Source: Caenorhabditis remanei
Lineage: Eukaryota; Nematoda; Chromadorea; Rhabditida; Rhabditidae
DNA: 64,000 bases
NCBI RefSeq assembly: GCF_010183535.1
Contig: NC_071331.1
Location: forward strand, 930,001 to 994,000
Direction of reading: 5' to 3'
Of this stretch, positions 1 to 15,100 are shown in pieces; within the stretch, counting starts at the first letter, position 1; each line of letters starts with the position of its first letter. The notes below the pieces were generated by a model that ran no database searches, was not told where the DNA came from, and was given only the letters and a program-made list of their open reading frames with translations. The position numbers and the translations under genes were made by a program.

Positions 1-19
1 TCGCTGACGTACATCTGTT

Positions 20-3000
20 TGTCTGGATGTCTTCTAGTGATATTTTCACAGTCGAAATTTTGAGTTTTTCAATGAAAAAAACATAAATTTAGATGAATAT
101 TTGCTGAAAATCATGAATTTTCAGTCAAGTTTCTTTTGGAAAACCCAAAACTATCGAAAAAAGGAGATATTTTCAGCAATTTCCAGATTATTTTGCATCC
201 GAATGTCTTTCTGTGTGTCCAAGAGTACGGATGTCTATTGTGAGCTCAAAAATCAATTTTCAGTGTTTTTGACCGAAAAAAGCATCTAAAAATCAGTTTT
301 TCACTGCGAAATTCCGATTTGGCGCATTTTCAGTCATTTTCGACTCGAAAAACCATTGAAAATCCGAATTTTCTGTCAAAAATACTCAAAAATCCCGATT
401 TTCAGCCATTCCTAGCTCGAAAATCATCCAAAAAACTCTATCCTCTATCCTCTATCCATCCAGATGTCCGGAATAGGAATGCAAAAAAAATTGGCTTAGG
501 TGGGGTCGAACCCTGGTCGTTTTTGTGTCACTGTCTACCTTAACCACTCGGCCACCACTTTTTTGGAAAATTGGTTTTAGACCAAAAATATAGTTTTCCG
601 GGCGGTTTTTTTTTCCATTTTCTTTACCGTTTTCCTCAATCTTCCATCCAAATTCTTCAATTTGTGTCCCTCATCGCACACCAACACATCGAATCGACAC
701 ATTTCCAGTTTCTCTGCATGCCGTTGAGCCATATCATAACTTATTATCAGATATGGCATCGATTTCACAGTCGACTGATACGTTGAGATATCACGGGCGG
801 TCAAGGCGATCACTGCGGGAAATCTCATCATTCGATACCATTTGTCGAATTCCGCTTTCCAATTGTTGACGAGTGATGAGGGAACGACGATGAGACATGA
901 GGAGGCGATTTGGGAGGCGGGGGGACGGGATCCTGGAAGAAAATTATGGGGGTTTTAGGATTAGAAAGTGTTTTTTCTTGCTTTTTTTATTCAAAAATTC
1001 GAGAAAAATCGGTTTTTTGGATCAAAAAATGCTAGAATCGGTCAAAATCGATTCTAAGATCTGTAACAATGTCTGTGAGTCCTGATGTCTCCGTTTCGAG
1101 CGTTTTTCTAGGGATTTTCGAGGAAAAGTACAATTTTTTTGGATTCGAAAGTTTATTTTTCAAAAAATCGGGATATATTTGGGGGGTCCACAGTCTAGAT
1201 CTATCAGGAATGGTTTTTTGGTGTGTCTGGGAGTCCGGATGTCCGATATCTTGCTTTTTCATTCAAAAATTCGAGAAAAATCGGTTTATTTTGGGCCAAA
1301 AAGTGCTACAGTCACTTGTTGGGTCTTTAACTATGTCTGTGAGTCCGGATGTCGGATTCGACGTTTTCAGCGTTTTTCTTGAAATTTTCGTTGAAATTTT
1401 GGGTTTTTTGGTTTCGAAAGTGTATATTTTTCTAAAAATCTGGAAATTTTGAATCAGAATCATCAAAAAAATGGTCTTTCGGTGTCTGGGTGTCCAGATC
1501 GATCTTTATGCAAATGCGCTCCATTGAAACACGTATGTCTGTCTGTGTATCTGTGTATCCGGATGTCCTCTCCTACCTCTCAATAATGCCCACGTGGCAG
1601 CCATCGTCTGTATACTCTTTCCCAATCCCATATCGTCAGCCAATATCGCGCCGCCCGTCTCGCCCTGAAAATTCAAGTTTTTTCGAAAATTCTCAACGGA
1701 GCGCATTTACTGAAAGGGATTTTCGAGCATTTCGGACCATTTTTTGGCTAAAAATTGGTGGTTTTTGTCTCAAAATTGGTCATTTTTGGCTCAAAATTGG
1801 TCATTTTTGGCTCAAAATTATTTATTTTCTACCTTCAATCTCTGAAACAGAAACTTGATTCCATCCTTCTGATGGTCTCTCAGATGACGTGAGAATCTCG
1901 AATCGACGCAGATGGCTGAAGTCGTTTTCCTCTGGAGAATATCCTCTTCGTTCAACACGAATGGAGGCGTTTTCTCTTCGATTGAAATAGTCGTCGTCCC
2001 ATCGGAAGAAGTCGTTGAACCGATGAGTGGAGGCACGAATGATGGACGTTTTTTCGGTGGGGGACGGGGTGCGAGGTGGTTCTAGAAATAAAGAAAAGAT
2101 GATGTCTGTCTGTGTGTCTAGGAGTGGGAAAATATCACATTTTCGTGATTTTTTCATTGAAAAATTGCGTTTTTTGGAGGGATTTTCGAGCATTTTGGAC
2201 CATTTTTCTTAATTTATCTGTCGGTTTGTCCAGATGTACTGCTATCTGTCTGCGTGTGTTTTTTTTTTGAAATTCTAGCTAAAAAATAGAATTTTTGTGA
2301 TTTTTCTTTTTCAAAAATGGGATTTTGAGGGTTTTTGAGCAAAAATGAGATTTTTCACAGTTGTTTTTGGAAATTTTTCATGATTTTCCCACTAAAAATT
2401 GAACATTTTCTCCCTACTTTTTTAAATCTATCTGTGCAAATTTTCATTGAAAAATCGTGTTTTAAAATAGTTTTTCTGAAAATTTCCTATTTTCGACAGT
2501 TTTTTGAAGATTTATACTGTTTTTAGTGATTTTCCAGGACTTTTGACTCAAAAACTGGTCATTTTTTGCTCAAATTTCAACATTTCCTCCCAATTTTCTA
2601 TCTGTCTGTGCATCGGTTTGTCCAAATGTCCGGAGTTTTCACAACTGTTCAAACTCTGTCCATCTGTATGTCTGTAATTCCAGATGTCTCTCATTTTCCT
2701 GCTATATCTGTCTGTCTGTGTGTTCATGTGGTTTGGAGTGGAATATATCAAAATTTCTTGATTTTTCATTGAAAAATTGTGTTTTTGGAAAATTTTTGAT
2801 CATTTTGGATCGTTTTCGATCATTTTCCATCCAATTTTTAGTGATTTTTCATGTAAAATAATCTCTAATCTGTCTGTCTGTCTATCCAGATGTCCACAAA
2901 AACCCTGGACCTTTTTTGGAGATTCTAGCGTAAAATTATCGAATTTTCGTGATTTTTCACTGAAAAATTTGGGGTTTTCGATGGTTTTACACCAATTTTC

Positions 3001-3075
3001 ATGATTTTTCCGCCAAATTTGGTCATTTTTTCCCATTTTTCTGTTCATCTGTCCCTCTATACATCCAGATGTCCA
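20..3075 (+). repeat. dispersed TGTCTG / CCGGATGTCC intronic minisatellite-like motif
   Basis: A loose unit of the form TGTCTGTGTGTCYGGATGTCC recurs in nearly every RAD54B intron, for example near 20-35, 205-235, 1068-1087, 1220-1240, 1335-1352, 1533-1566, 2100-2120, 2220-2260, 2595-2632, 2655-2690, 2868-2895 and 3043-3073. It lies in one orientation relative to the gene. The same unit appears inverted near 10025-10060, 10200-10235, 10410-10450 and 10520-10555 in TMEM185 intron 4. Confidence 0.6.
493..556 (-). other. degenerate tRNA-like sequence (Ser/Leu type)
   Basis: On the minus strand there is a GTGGCCGAGTGGTTAAGG A-box/D-arm and a GGTTCGACCCC B-box. The acceptor stem pairs at only about 5 of 7 positions and the T stem does not close. 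I read it as a tRNA pseudogene or a tRNA-derived repeat in a RAD54B intron rather than a working tRNA. Confidence 0.4.
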
Positions 3076-4924
3076 TCTCCTATATTCACCTCCTCACTCA
3101 TCCCATTATTCGCTCTCTTCATCGTCACCGTCTCTGGAATTCTCATCGGATCTCTCGTATTGAGATGTCTCAAAGCAGAAGGAGGAGGATTCTGAATCCC
3201 AGATGACGTCTTCATGGATTCAGAAGACGTCGTGGGAATTCTCTTCTGAATCTGAACACTCCATGAGCCGATATTAATGATACGATCCTCGTCGAGTTGA
3301 TCGAGGTTTTTGACAGCAGAGGATCTGGAAAAAGGCTGAAAAATAGGCTAAAAATTTGGAAAAATCGATCTGAAATCGTAAAAAAATGTTATTTTTCGCA
3401 ATTTTCCGATCCAAAACATGATCAAAACTTTCAAAAATCTGACTTTTCGTGTCTTTTTAATCCAAAAACTTCTAAAAAATGGCAAAAATTCGTCTAAAAA
3501 TAATCAAAAAATTGCATTTTCGGCCAATTTCATCCGATTTTTTGGATTTTTTCAGACTTTTCACGATTTCTGACTCATTTCCCTTTTAATTTTACCCGAT
3601 TTTTTAAAATTTATGGTAATTTTCGACTATTTTCAGGACTTTTCAGCCAATTTTAGCCGATTTCGATTAATTTTCGACCGGTTTTGAGTTATTTTCAGCC
3701 AATTTTAGCCGATTTCAATCGATTTTGGATCATTTTCGACCGATTTTTCACATTTTTTAACGATTTCTGACCGATTTCTCTCTTAATTTTACCTGCAAAT
3801 GATATCTTTCTCATCCTCTGACTTCAACACAGCACAATCTCCATAACAAACCAGAACTCCATCTCCTTCCCATATTTTATGTTTTCGAGTGGACGCTTTA
3901 CCGTATAAAACCACAAAACGAGCAATTTCAACGGATAGGGTGTCTGGAAAAAAGGAATTTTCGCTTCTTACAACCGCGCTCTACCGAAACCGATGAAAAT
4001 AGTGTTGGAAATTGAGAGACGCAGAGAAAAATAGACATTTTTCAAGTGGATTTCGGTGGAGCGCAAATGCATTTCTCTCTCAAAAAGTCTCAAAAAAAGA
4101 TAGAATTTTCACTCAAAAAGTAGATTTTCAGCAGTGAAAATGGCAATAATCTCATAGAAATCGTGCTAATTTTTCGGTTTTTGACCATTTTTCAGCTGAA
4201 AAATGTGATTTTTGCACATTTTTATCTGAAAAATGCACGGTTTTCATAATTTCCAGGTTCAAAAAATCACATTTTTCCAGAAAAAATGCGTTTTTTCCGG
4301 CTGGAAGCAGGCATTTTAATCGACAAAACTAGGTTTTCCGGTGGTTTTTTGGCTGAAAATCAACATTTCTGACTGAAAAATGGGTTTTTTCGTCTAGAAA
4401 ATTCGGAAAAAACAGGGAAAATTGAACTTTTTCACTAAAAAATAAGGTTTCTCAGCGTTTTTTGAAGCAAAAATTAGGTTTTTCGACTGAAAAATTAAGT
4501 TTTGAGCATGAAAATCGGGTTTTTGACACAAAAAATCGAAAATTGTAGATGTTTTTCGGTCAAAAATGAATTTTTAGTGTTGAAAATGTCAAAAATAGCA
4601 CAAAAAAGATTTTCTGTTAAAAAATTAAGGAATTTTGGGTTTTTAAGTCATTTTTTGTTCAAATTGTCCCGTTTTCGGTCAAAAAATGTGAAAAATTGAG
4701 TTTTTCTTTGGGAAATGCGTATTTTTGAGCAATTTCATGCGATTTTCCGCTCAAAAATTCCGTTTTTCACCGAAAATTCGTATTTTTCCCCATTTTAGAG
4801 CTAATTTTAGCCGAATAATTCACTTTTTCTGTTTTTCCGCTAAAAAACTGCAAAAGCTTCTTCAAATTAGTATTTCCTTACCATTCCCTTCATAACTATC
4901 CACGTTGAGTGCCACTCTTGACAT
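628..4924 (-). CDS. RAD54B: RAD54B-like SNF2 DNA translocase, 5' part (3' end outside window)
   Basis: Homologous-recombination SNF2 ATPase acting on chromatin in the nucleus. Exons in gene order: 4924-4882, 3943-3793, 3324-3090, 2081-1833, 1664-1577, 932-628; 357 codons are visible and the reading frame stays open through all junctions. The N-terminal region contains KHKIWEGDGVLV, a block typical of RAD54B rather than RAD54L. SNF2 motifs follow: LRDHQKDGIKFL (Q-like) in exon 4, DDMGLGKS (motif I, about residues 236-243), LIVVPSSLVNNW (motif Ia) and DEGHKLKN (motif II, 342-349). Motif III and the C-terminal lobe lie beyond base 1. The ATG abuts a TTTCAG acceptor at 4925, so it could be a trans-splice site or could follow an upstream exon (an ORF-like exon 5013-4986 is possible). 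ARF6 ends 570 bp upstream on the same strand, suggesting an operon. Confidence 0.9.
3964..4072. repeat. MITE copy 1, TTCTTACAACCGCGCTC family
   Basis: Terminal inverted repeat element beginning CTTCTTACAACCGCGCTCTACCGAAA and ending in the diverged complement TTTCGGTGGAGCGCAAATGC. It lies in RAD54B intron 1. The same family recurs at 11367-11503 and 25421-25555. Confidence 0.65.
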
Positions 4925-5493
4925 CTGAAATCAACTTTTTTTCTTTAAATTTTGAAGTTTTAGAAGCAAAACAGATAATATTTACAGCGGCTTCTCCAAC
5001 AGCGAAAAATATCTGAAAAATTAGTGGTAATTAGCATTTTTACATTCAAAAAATCACATAAAATCAATAATTTTTTTCAGGAAAAAAGCATTTTCATACG
5101 GGGAATACGGGGAGTGTTGTAAGTGAAGAGAATTGGGCACCTAGAGCAGTGAAAAAGATGAAAAAACGAGAAAAAAACGGATAAAATTTTTGAAAAATTC
5201 CATAAAACATTGGGATTTGAGCATTTTTCTTTTTTTTCGAGGCGAAAAATTGGAAAATTTTAAATTTTTGGATTAAATTTCGGGGGAATCATGGCACATT
5301 TTCAGTTAAATTATATAATTTTTGGGTTTGAAAATATGATTTTTAGACAGGAATTCCGAGAGAGAGAGCAAATACTGTAAATAGTCGATAAAAAGTCGAT
5401 AAAAATGGATGAAAAAGGGGGCGGAGACAGAGAAAATGGGGGCGGGGCAAGAGGGATATTATATTGAAGAATGGTGCTGAAAGTGGGCGGAGT

Positions 5494-8887
<3,394 letters not shown>

Positions 8888-9198
8888 TTTTCGATCTGAA
8901 ATGTGCGATTTTAGGAGTGAAAATTGAAAATTGCGTTGTGGAAAACCCAAAAATCAACAAAAATGACTCATTTTCGTTGCGAAACACCTTAAAAAAGCGG
9001 TAAAAAGCGACAAAAATCAATTGAAAAACAGCGTTCCGCAAGCTCCGCCCACTTTTGCAAATGCGCGGCACGGCGTTTTGCAAGCCGCCGCGCACTTTTT
9101 TCGCGATTTATTTTATATCGATTTTCATCAATCTCCGCCGTGGATTTCAGATAATTATAGCATGTGGAATGTCTGAAATTAAGTAAAAATAAAGAAAT
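8888..9198. promoter_or_regulatory. shared divergent promoter of the ARF6 and TMEM185 clusters
   Basis: 311 bp separate the ATG of ARF6 (minus) from the ATG of TMEM185-like (plus). The stretch contains a GC-rich block near 9030-9100 (GCCGCCGCGC and similar) that stands out from the AT-rich surroundings, and a TTTCAG acceptor near 9150 that could receive a spliced leader for the plus-strand gene. The placement implies one bidirectional promoter. Confidence 0.55.
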
Positions 9199-12100
9199 AT
9201 GGTTGAACTCAGTCTTGGCGTCTTTTTCCGCTCATTTAATGCATCGTAAGTGGTTGAAAATGGGAAAAAAACCTATTTTCAAAAAAAAAATCAAATTTTT
9301 TTTTTTTCTTTATTTCAGAAAAGTAATTCTCTGCGCATGTCTCCTGATATTTCTGGCATTATTCACACTAAAACTCGACGGGAGAGTGACTTTTAGGTAG
9401 AAATCGATAAATTTCTGGCCTAAAATTTTTTTTTTTAATTTTCCAGCTACGCATTCGTATTCGCGCCACTATGGGCGTGTAATCTCATCGTTTTCGTTGG
9501 TGCAATTGTCGGAATCTGCTCATTTTGCTCGAAACCACCTTCTCGGTGGGATTTTCGCCAAAAAATCTAGAAAAAATCAATAAAAATTGAATTTTTAGCA
9601 ATGAAATCATGATGCGAGTCGATTTTATGGCCATGTTGATCACTGCCACAGAGCATTTATTCCTTTGTGCTTTTGTATCGTTGGTTTTTGTTAAAGTGAG
9701 TTTCAGAGCGGAAAATAAGTGGAAAACCGGTAAAAATCGCGAAAAATCGTCCAAAAATGTGATTTTTTGAGTAAAAATTTGTTTTTTTTTTCACAAAAAT
9801 TCAAAAAAAAAAGATTTTTCGCGTTTTTAGTTGTGAAAACTGTTAAATATTGTAATATATGTGAATTTCATCTAAAACAGCGAAAAAAATGACAAAAATT
9901 TATCAAAAATCGGAGAAATCAACATTTTTGGGCATCCGGACCTTAAAAATAGCGATTTTCAATGTTTTTCGGTGAATTTTTTCTATTTTTTAACCAAAAA
10001 TTCCTAAAAATAGACAGAAATGAGATATCTGGACATCTGGATGCACAGACAGACATAAATATCTAAAAATATCAATTTTATAGATTTTTGAGTTGTTTTC
10101 AGTCATTTTTCACCATTTTTCAGTGAATTTCTTGTTATTTTCATCTGAAGACCAATAAAAATCAACAAAATTCATAGAAAAACCGCTAAAACCAAGTTTC
10201 TGGACATCCGGACATCCAGACACACCTACAGACCTTAAAAATAGCGATTTTTATAGTTTTTTGCGAATTTTTCGTATTTTTCATCTAAAAATCTGTAAAA
10301 ATGAACAAAATTTTCAGTATTAAAAGTTTTTGACTCACTTTTCACCGATTTTCACCGATTTTTTTGAAAGAAATATCTTAAAACCCGCTAAAAATTGGCA
10401 GAAGTGAGAAATCTGGACATCCGGATTCACAGACACAATTGCAGAGTATTTGAAGTAAAAATGACCGTTTTTCATTGATTTTTCACCGAATTTCCCCAAT
10501 TTTTGCCAAAAAATCCACATTTTTGGACATCCGGATCTGCAGACACACCTACAGACTTCCATAATACTAAAAATGACAATTTCTATTGATTTTGAAGTTA
10601 TTTTCCATACTTGTCAAATGACGGGCCGGCCCGCAAAAAGCCCGGCCCGACCCGTCTCGTCAGGGGTATGGGATTTTTGATAAAAATTTTCAATTTTTTT
10701 TCAATTTTCAATTTTTCATGCGGAAAAATTGACAAAAAGACACTCACATTATTCTATGAGAAAAGTCTGAGTTCATCTCAGTACACCTTAATCAAATTTG
10801 AAAAAAAAATCCCTCCAAAAAGACGGGCCTGACGTTTTGAAAAAAAAGCCCGGCCCGGCCCGGCCCTTGACAAGTATGTTATTTTCAGTCATTTTTCATT
10901 GCATTTTCATCAAATTTTCATCAAAATCCCAATTTACAGACAAAAAATGCCAGTTTTAGGTCATTTTTAGGCATTTCTCATCGATTTTTCATTGAATTTC
11001 CACCAAATTTTCTGTTTTTTCTTCTAATTCCCCCCCATTTTTGCAGTTGGAATTCGATTATCTCTTCGAACCGGGCTACCCACTTCCATGGACCATCGTC
11101 TTCTGTCCCCTCTTCTCTCTTTCAATTCTATCGATCGGAATCGCCGTTTGGTCACTTCGACACGATAAACCATTCGAATTTGAGTTCTTCTATGCAATCA
11201 ATATTGTTCAATTGGTATTCATTGCGTTCAAGTTGGATAAACAGGTAAAATTATGATAGAGATAATGGAGAATTTATAAAAATGTATCTAAAATTCAATT
11301 TTTGTGAGAAAAATCTCGAAAAATCTCAAAAATTTGTTTTAAGTCCGAAGATTTTGGACTCTATTAGCACGACACACTTCTTACAACCGCGCTCTACCGA
11401 AACCGAAGGAAATAGTGTGCGAAATTGAGAGACTCAGAGAAAAAGAGACATTCTTCAGTGGGATTTCAGTGGAGCGCTGTTGCAAGAACTGTGTCGCGCT
11501 TATAAATATTCTAATTTTCGTTGAAAATTCGTTCCAAATTCAGAAATTCACATTGAAAATCTAAAAAAAATAGACCAAAAGTACAATTTTTAACATAAAA
11601 ATTAGAAAAATTCCCTCCAAAAGTAAAAAAAAGTTGACAGAAGAAGTAGAGCCACCTGGAAAGAAGGCGTGGCCTCGAAAAGTGGCTGAAAATTGTGAAC
11701 TTTCAGTCAATTTCTATGTATTAGTACTCACCCCTGAAATGCTGAAAATCCGTATTTTCTGTCCAAGTTGGTATAAATGGACCTATAGGTGGGCGGAGCC
11801 TAATTAAATTCTTTGAAAGATTAAAACACCATTCATTGCGTCAGAAACCATAGAATTGATCCAAAATCTTCGAACCTCAAAGTTTTAGCCGTGACCTAAA
11901 AGTGGGAGGGGCCTAAGTACCGAATATCTCGAAAAATCACCACAAAACCCGCCGAAAAGTCGAAAAATTCTGAATTTTTCGTTAATTTTCGAGGAAGATT
12001 TTGTTGCTTTTCTGTTTTCCAAGAAACTGATAGATCTCTTGTTGAAGAGCTACAATTCTCGTTTTATTATCAACCAACCTGGCCTTCAGCGGTTCATCCG

Positions 12101-15100
12101 GCTGACCTCTCCTCATTTACGCGTTCACTTACTAATGTTAGTCCGAATCAGAGTTGTCCAGAATCCGGATTCCGAAATTCCGGGGGTCTTTCGGCATTCC
12201 GGTTCCGGATTCCGGAAACTGAAAAAATGGCATTCCGTACAACTCTGGTCCGTATGACCGAGTGGTCCAAGCGGCACTTACTGCGCATATTTATTTCGTT
12301 TCATATTTTTTGTTATCAATTATTTAAAGGAGGACTGAAGTCATATTTTTTTATTTCAGATTCTGATACTTCAGAAAATTCTGAGCAACTTTCATCATTG
12401 GAGCATATGCTAAAAATCGCTCTAAATGCCTTAAATTCACGTTTTCCCGGCTCAAAAGGAGCCTAGATGGAAGAGTTTTCCCACGCGAATTTTTGCCCCC
12501 GTGTAGTCCTCTCGGACAAAATTATTTATTTTTATTTCTCGATTTCTCGTTTTCTTGCTTTTTTCAACAAAATTTCGTGTTTTTTCTTCTTTTTTTACGA
12601 TATAAATTGAAAAAAAACACGAAATTTTGTTGAAAAAAGCAAGAAAACGAGAAATCGAGAAATAAAAATAAATAATTTTGTCCGAGAGGACTACACGGGG
12701 GCAAAAATTCGCGTGGGAAAACTCTTCCATCTAGGCTCCTTTTGAGCCGGGAAAACGTGAATTTAAGGCATTTAGAGCGATTTTTAGCATATGCTCCAAT
12801 GATGAAAGTTGTTCAGAATTTTCTGAAGTATCAGAATCTGAAATAAAAAAATATGACTTCAGTCCTCCTTTAAAAAAGCTGACAAATATGATCACTACGA
12901 TGATAAATGCAGTCGAGAGAATAGACGAAGAAGAGGTGCACAATAAACTTGAAGTCGTCTTCCCATTTGGACACTGTGATCCAGGCGGACCATGCTTAAC
13001 ATCGACTTGTCGATTGAAGTTTGTTGCAGATCTGAAATTTTGAAATGAACAATAGACTTTTCAAACTTTTGACTCACTTGGGTCCAATAAAACACGCCGC
13101 CTCTATACCATCACAAGGTTGTTTGAGTCTTGCACACCCAATTCTGGTTTGAACAACAATTAAAAAGGGACCTAATTCCTTCTCATCTGCATATTTTTGT
13201 TGTTCCTTCACAGATAATCTCTGTATTTGTTTCAATCTGTTCATATCCGGATAGACAGCAACCATGTAACGGGTGGCTAGCGTTACCAAATCTTCACAGC
13301 TTCCTCTCCCTGCTTTACTCGCTAGATCAGAATCCCAACTCTATAAGACACGATATTTGGAATTGTGAAAACACAGTCACAAGACTTACTAGTTCGTGCA
13401 TGTTTGCCAAATAGCCTGCCTGAGCAGAACTTGCTCTCAACGCATTTATTTGTTGAATAGTTTGAGATTCATTTATTGGACGTTTTGCAATGATCGGAGA
13501 GGAGCATCCGAGTTGGACTGTAAATTTCAGTATAAAAAACGAAGTATTTTGGAAATCACACGATGAGGCTAGGGCTACTAATGCAACCGTGCGCTATTGA
13601 CAAGAATGGTACATTTTTGCGTCAACATTCGAATTTCGAATGTATTTAGCCGGTATAGTATGCACTAACCTGACCTCATCATGTAATCACTTACCAAGTA
13701 CGAGAAGTATTGCAATGCGACGGTTCATTTTTGAAATCTCTTTTTGTTCGAGATGTGTCAACAATTTTGAATTGAAGATTCTTTGAAATTTCCTTCTTAC
13801 GGCAAAAATAGAGATCTTATCTCCATCTTGCCCTCATAAAAAGACTCCCATAAAAAGTTCACGGGAAATCTTTCAACTACTTTTTTCCAGTTTTGTTACC
13901 CACGAAATCGCTGTAAATAGAACTGAAACAGTGCCCTGAGCTTGCAGAAGAAAAAAAAATATGGAGGCGAGTGGCCGTTCCCGGAGATCACAAGGCACAA
14001 ACAGACTCCCCATGCGTTTTATATCTTATTATCAATTATTTATCTTTACTAATAATATTCAACAGATTCCGTCTGTGTATTTGTTTGTCGCCAGCCATAA
14101 CTCCCTCCATATTGGGCCGATTTTTTTGAGACCTGGATGTATAGATTGGAAATTTGACTTAGTTGATGCCCGAACTTTTCTTTTTTCAAAAAAACCAAAT
14201 TTGACGTCTTCTGGAGACAATACTGATTTCAACGGTAAACAGCATTGAGAATAGGTGTGTCCCGACAGGGTGGTAGAAAGCTCAAAATATCAACCTAACC
14301 CTACTGACTCGGTGTTCCTTGAATGCACTCTCGAGAGGCGCCGGCCGCGCGTGTGTGATGTAGTGGTCCACACAGATGACTCTTACGCATGGGGTGGCGA
14401 GTTCGTTCCCGTCAAATTGGACATTTTTTTTTGCTTTTTTGTTATGGGAAAGTAATTTATTGAGGAGCTTTTGAATTTGAATGGAGGGAAAAGCAGTGAC
14501 TATGACAAAAAATTTGTCAATAAGTCTGCTCCGCATCTTGCATTTGAGAGAAAATTGAATGAAAATTTGGTCAAGAGCTCGAAAACTCCCGTTGGCCATG
14601 GGTCAGAAAACTACAGTAATCTTAAAATTGATATTTCATCATGAACGCTCCAGACCGATAGCATTCGGTGTTTTCGGAATCGAAAGTTCGATTTGAGATT
14701 TGAATACCGCTCATCAGAGCTGTAAAATTTTCGAAAAAGGAAGTCGGAAGAAGGAAAAATTAGTTAAAAGTTCAAAAGGGGAGCCGGAAGAAGGAAGAGG
14801 GGAGTAAATTTTTGAAAAAGGAAGACGGAAGAAGGAAGTCAGTCGAAAATTCTAAAATGTTTGTAAACTTTTTTGAAAGTCGGAAGTGGCAAAAAATTTT
14901 CAACGGAAGACTGAAGCGGGAGTCGGAAGTAAATTTTCTAAAAAGGGAAGTCGGAAGAGAGAAGAAGGAAGTGAAAAAAAGCCCGGAAAAAGAAAGAAGG
15001 TAGTCGGAAGTCGGAATTCCGCACAACTCTGCCGCTCACATGCATAATGGGAATTAAAAGAACCGGGAGAGCATGTTTTCTGATAGCGAAGCCTAAAATA

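Noticed and set aside
493..556. Functional tRNA-Ser or tRNA-Leu
   Set aside because: Acceptor and T stems do not pair well enough; A and B boxes alone suggest a derived pseudogene.
9164..9400. 78-codon ORF starting MECLKLSKNKEIW as the TMEM185 start
   Set aside because: It reads through an intron; the frame from 9199 spliced at 9245/9319 matches the TMEM185 N-terminus.
12452..12730. ORF inside the 12.3-kb palindrome
   Set aside because: It crosses the hairpin centre, and mirrored ORFs appear on both strands.
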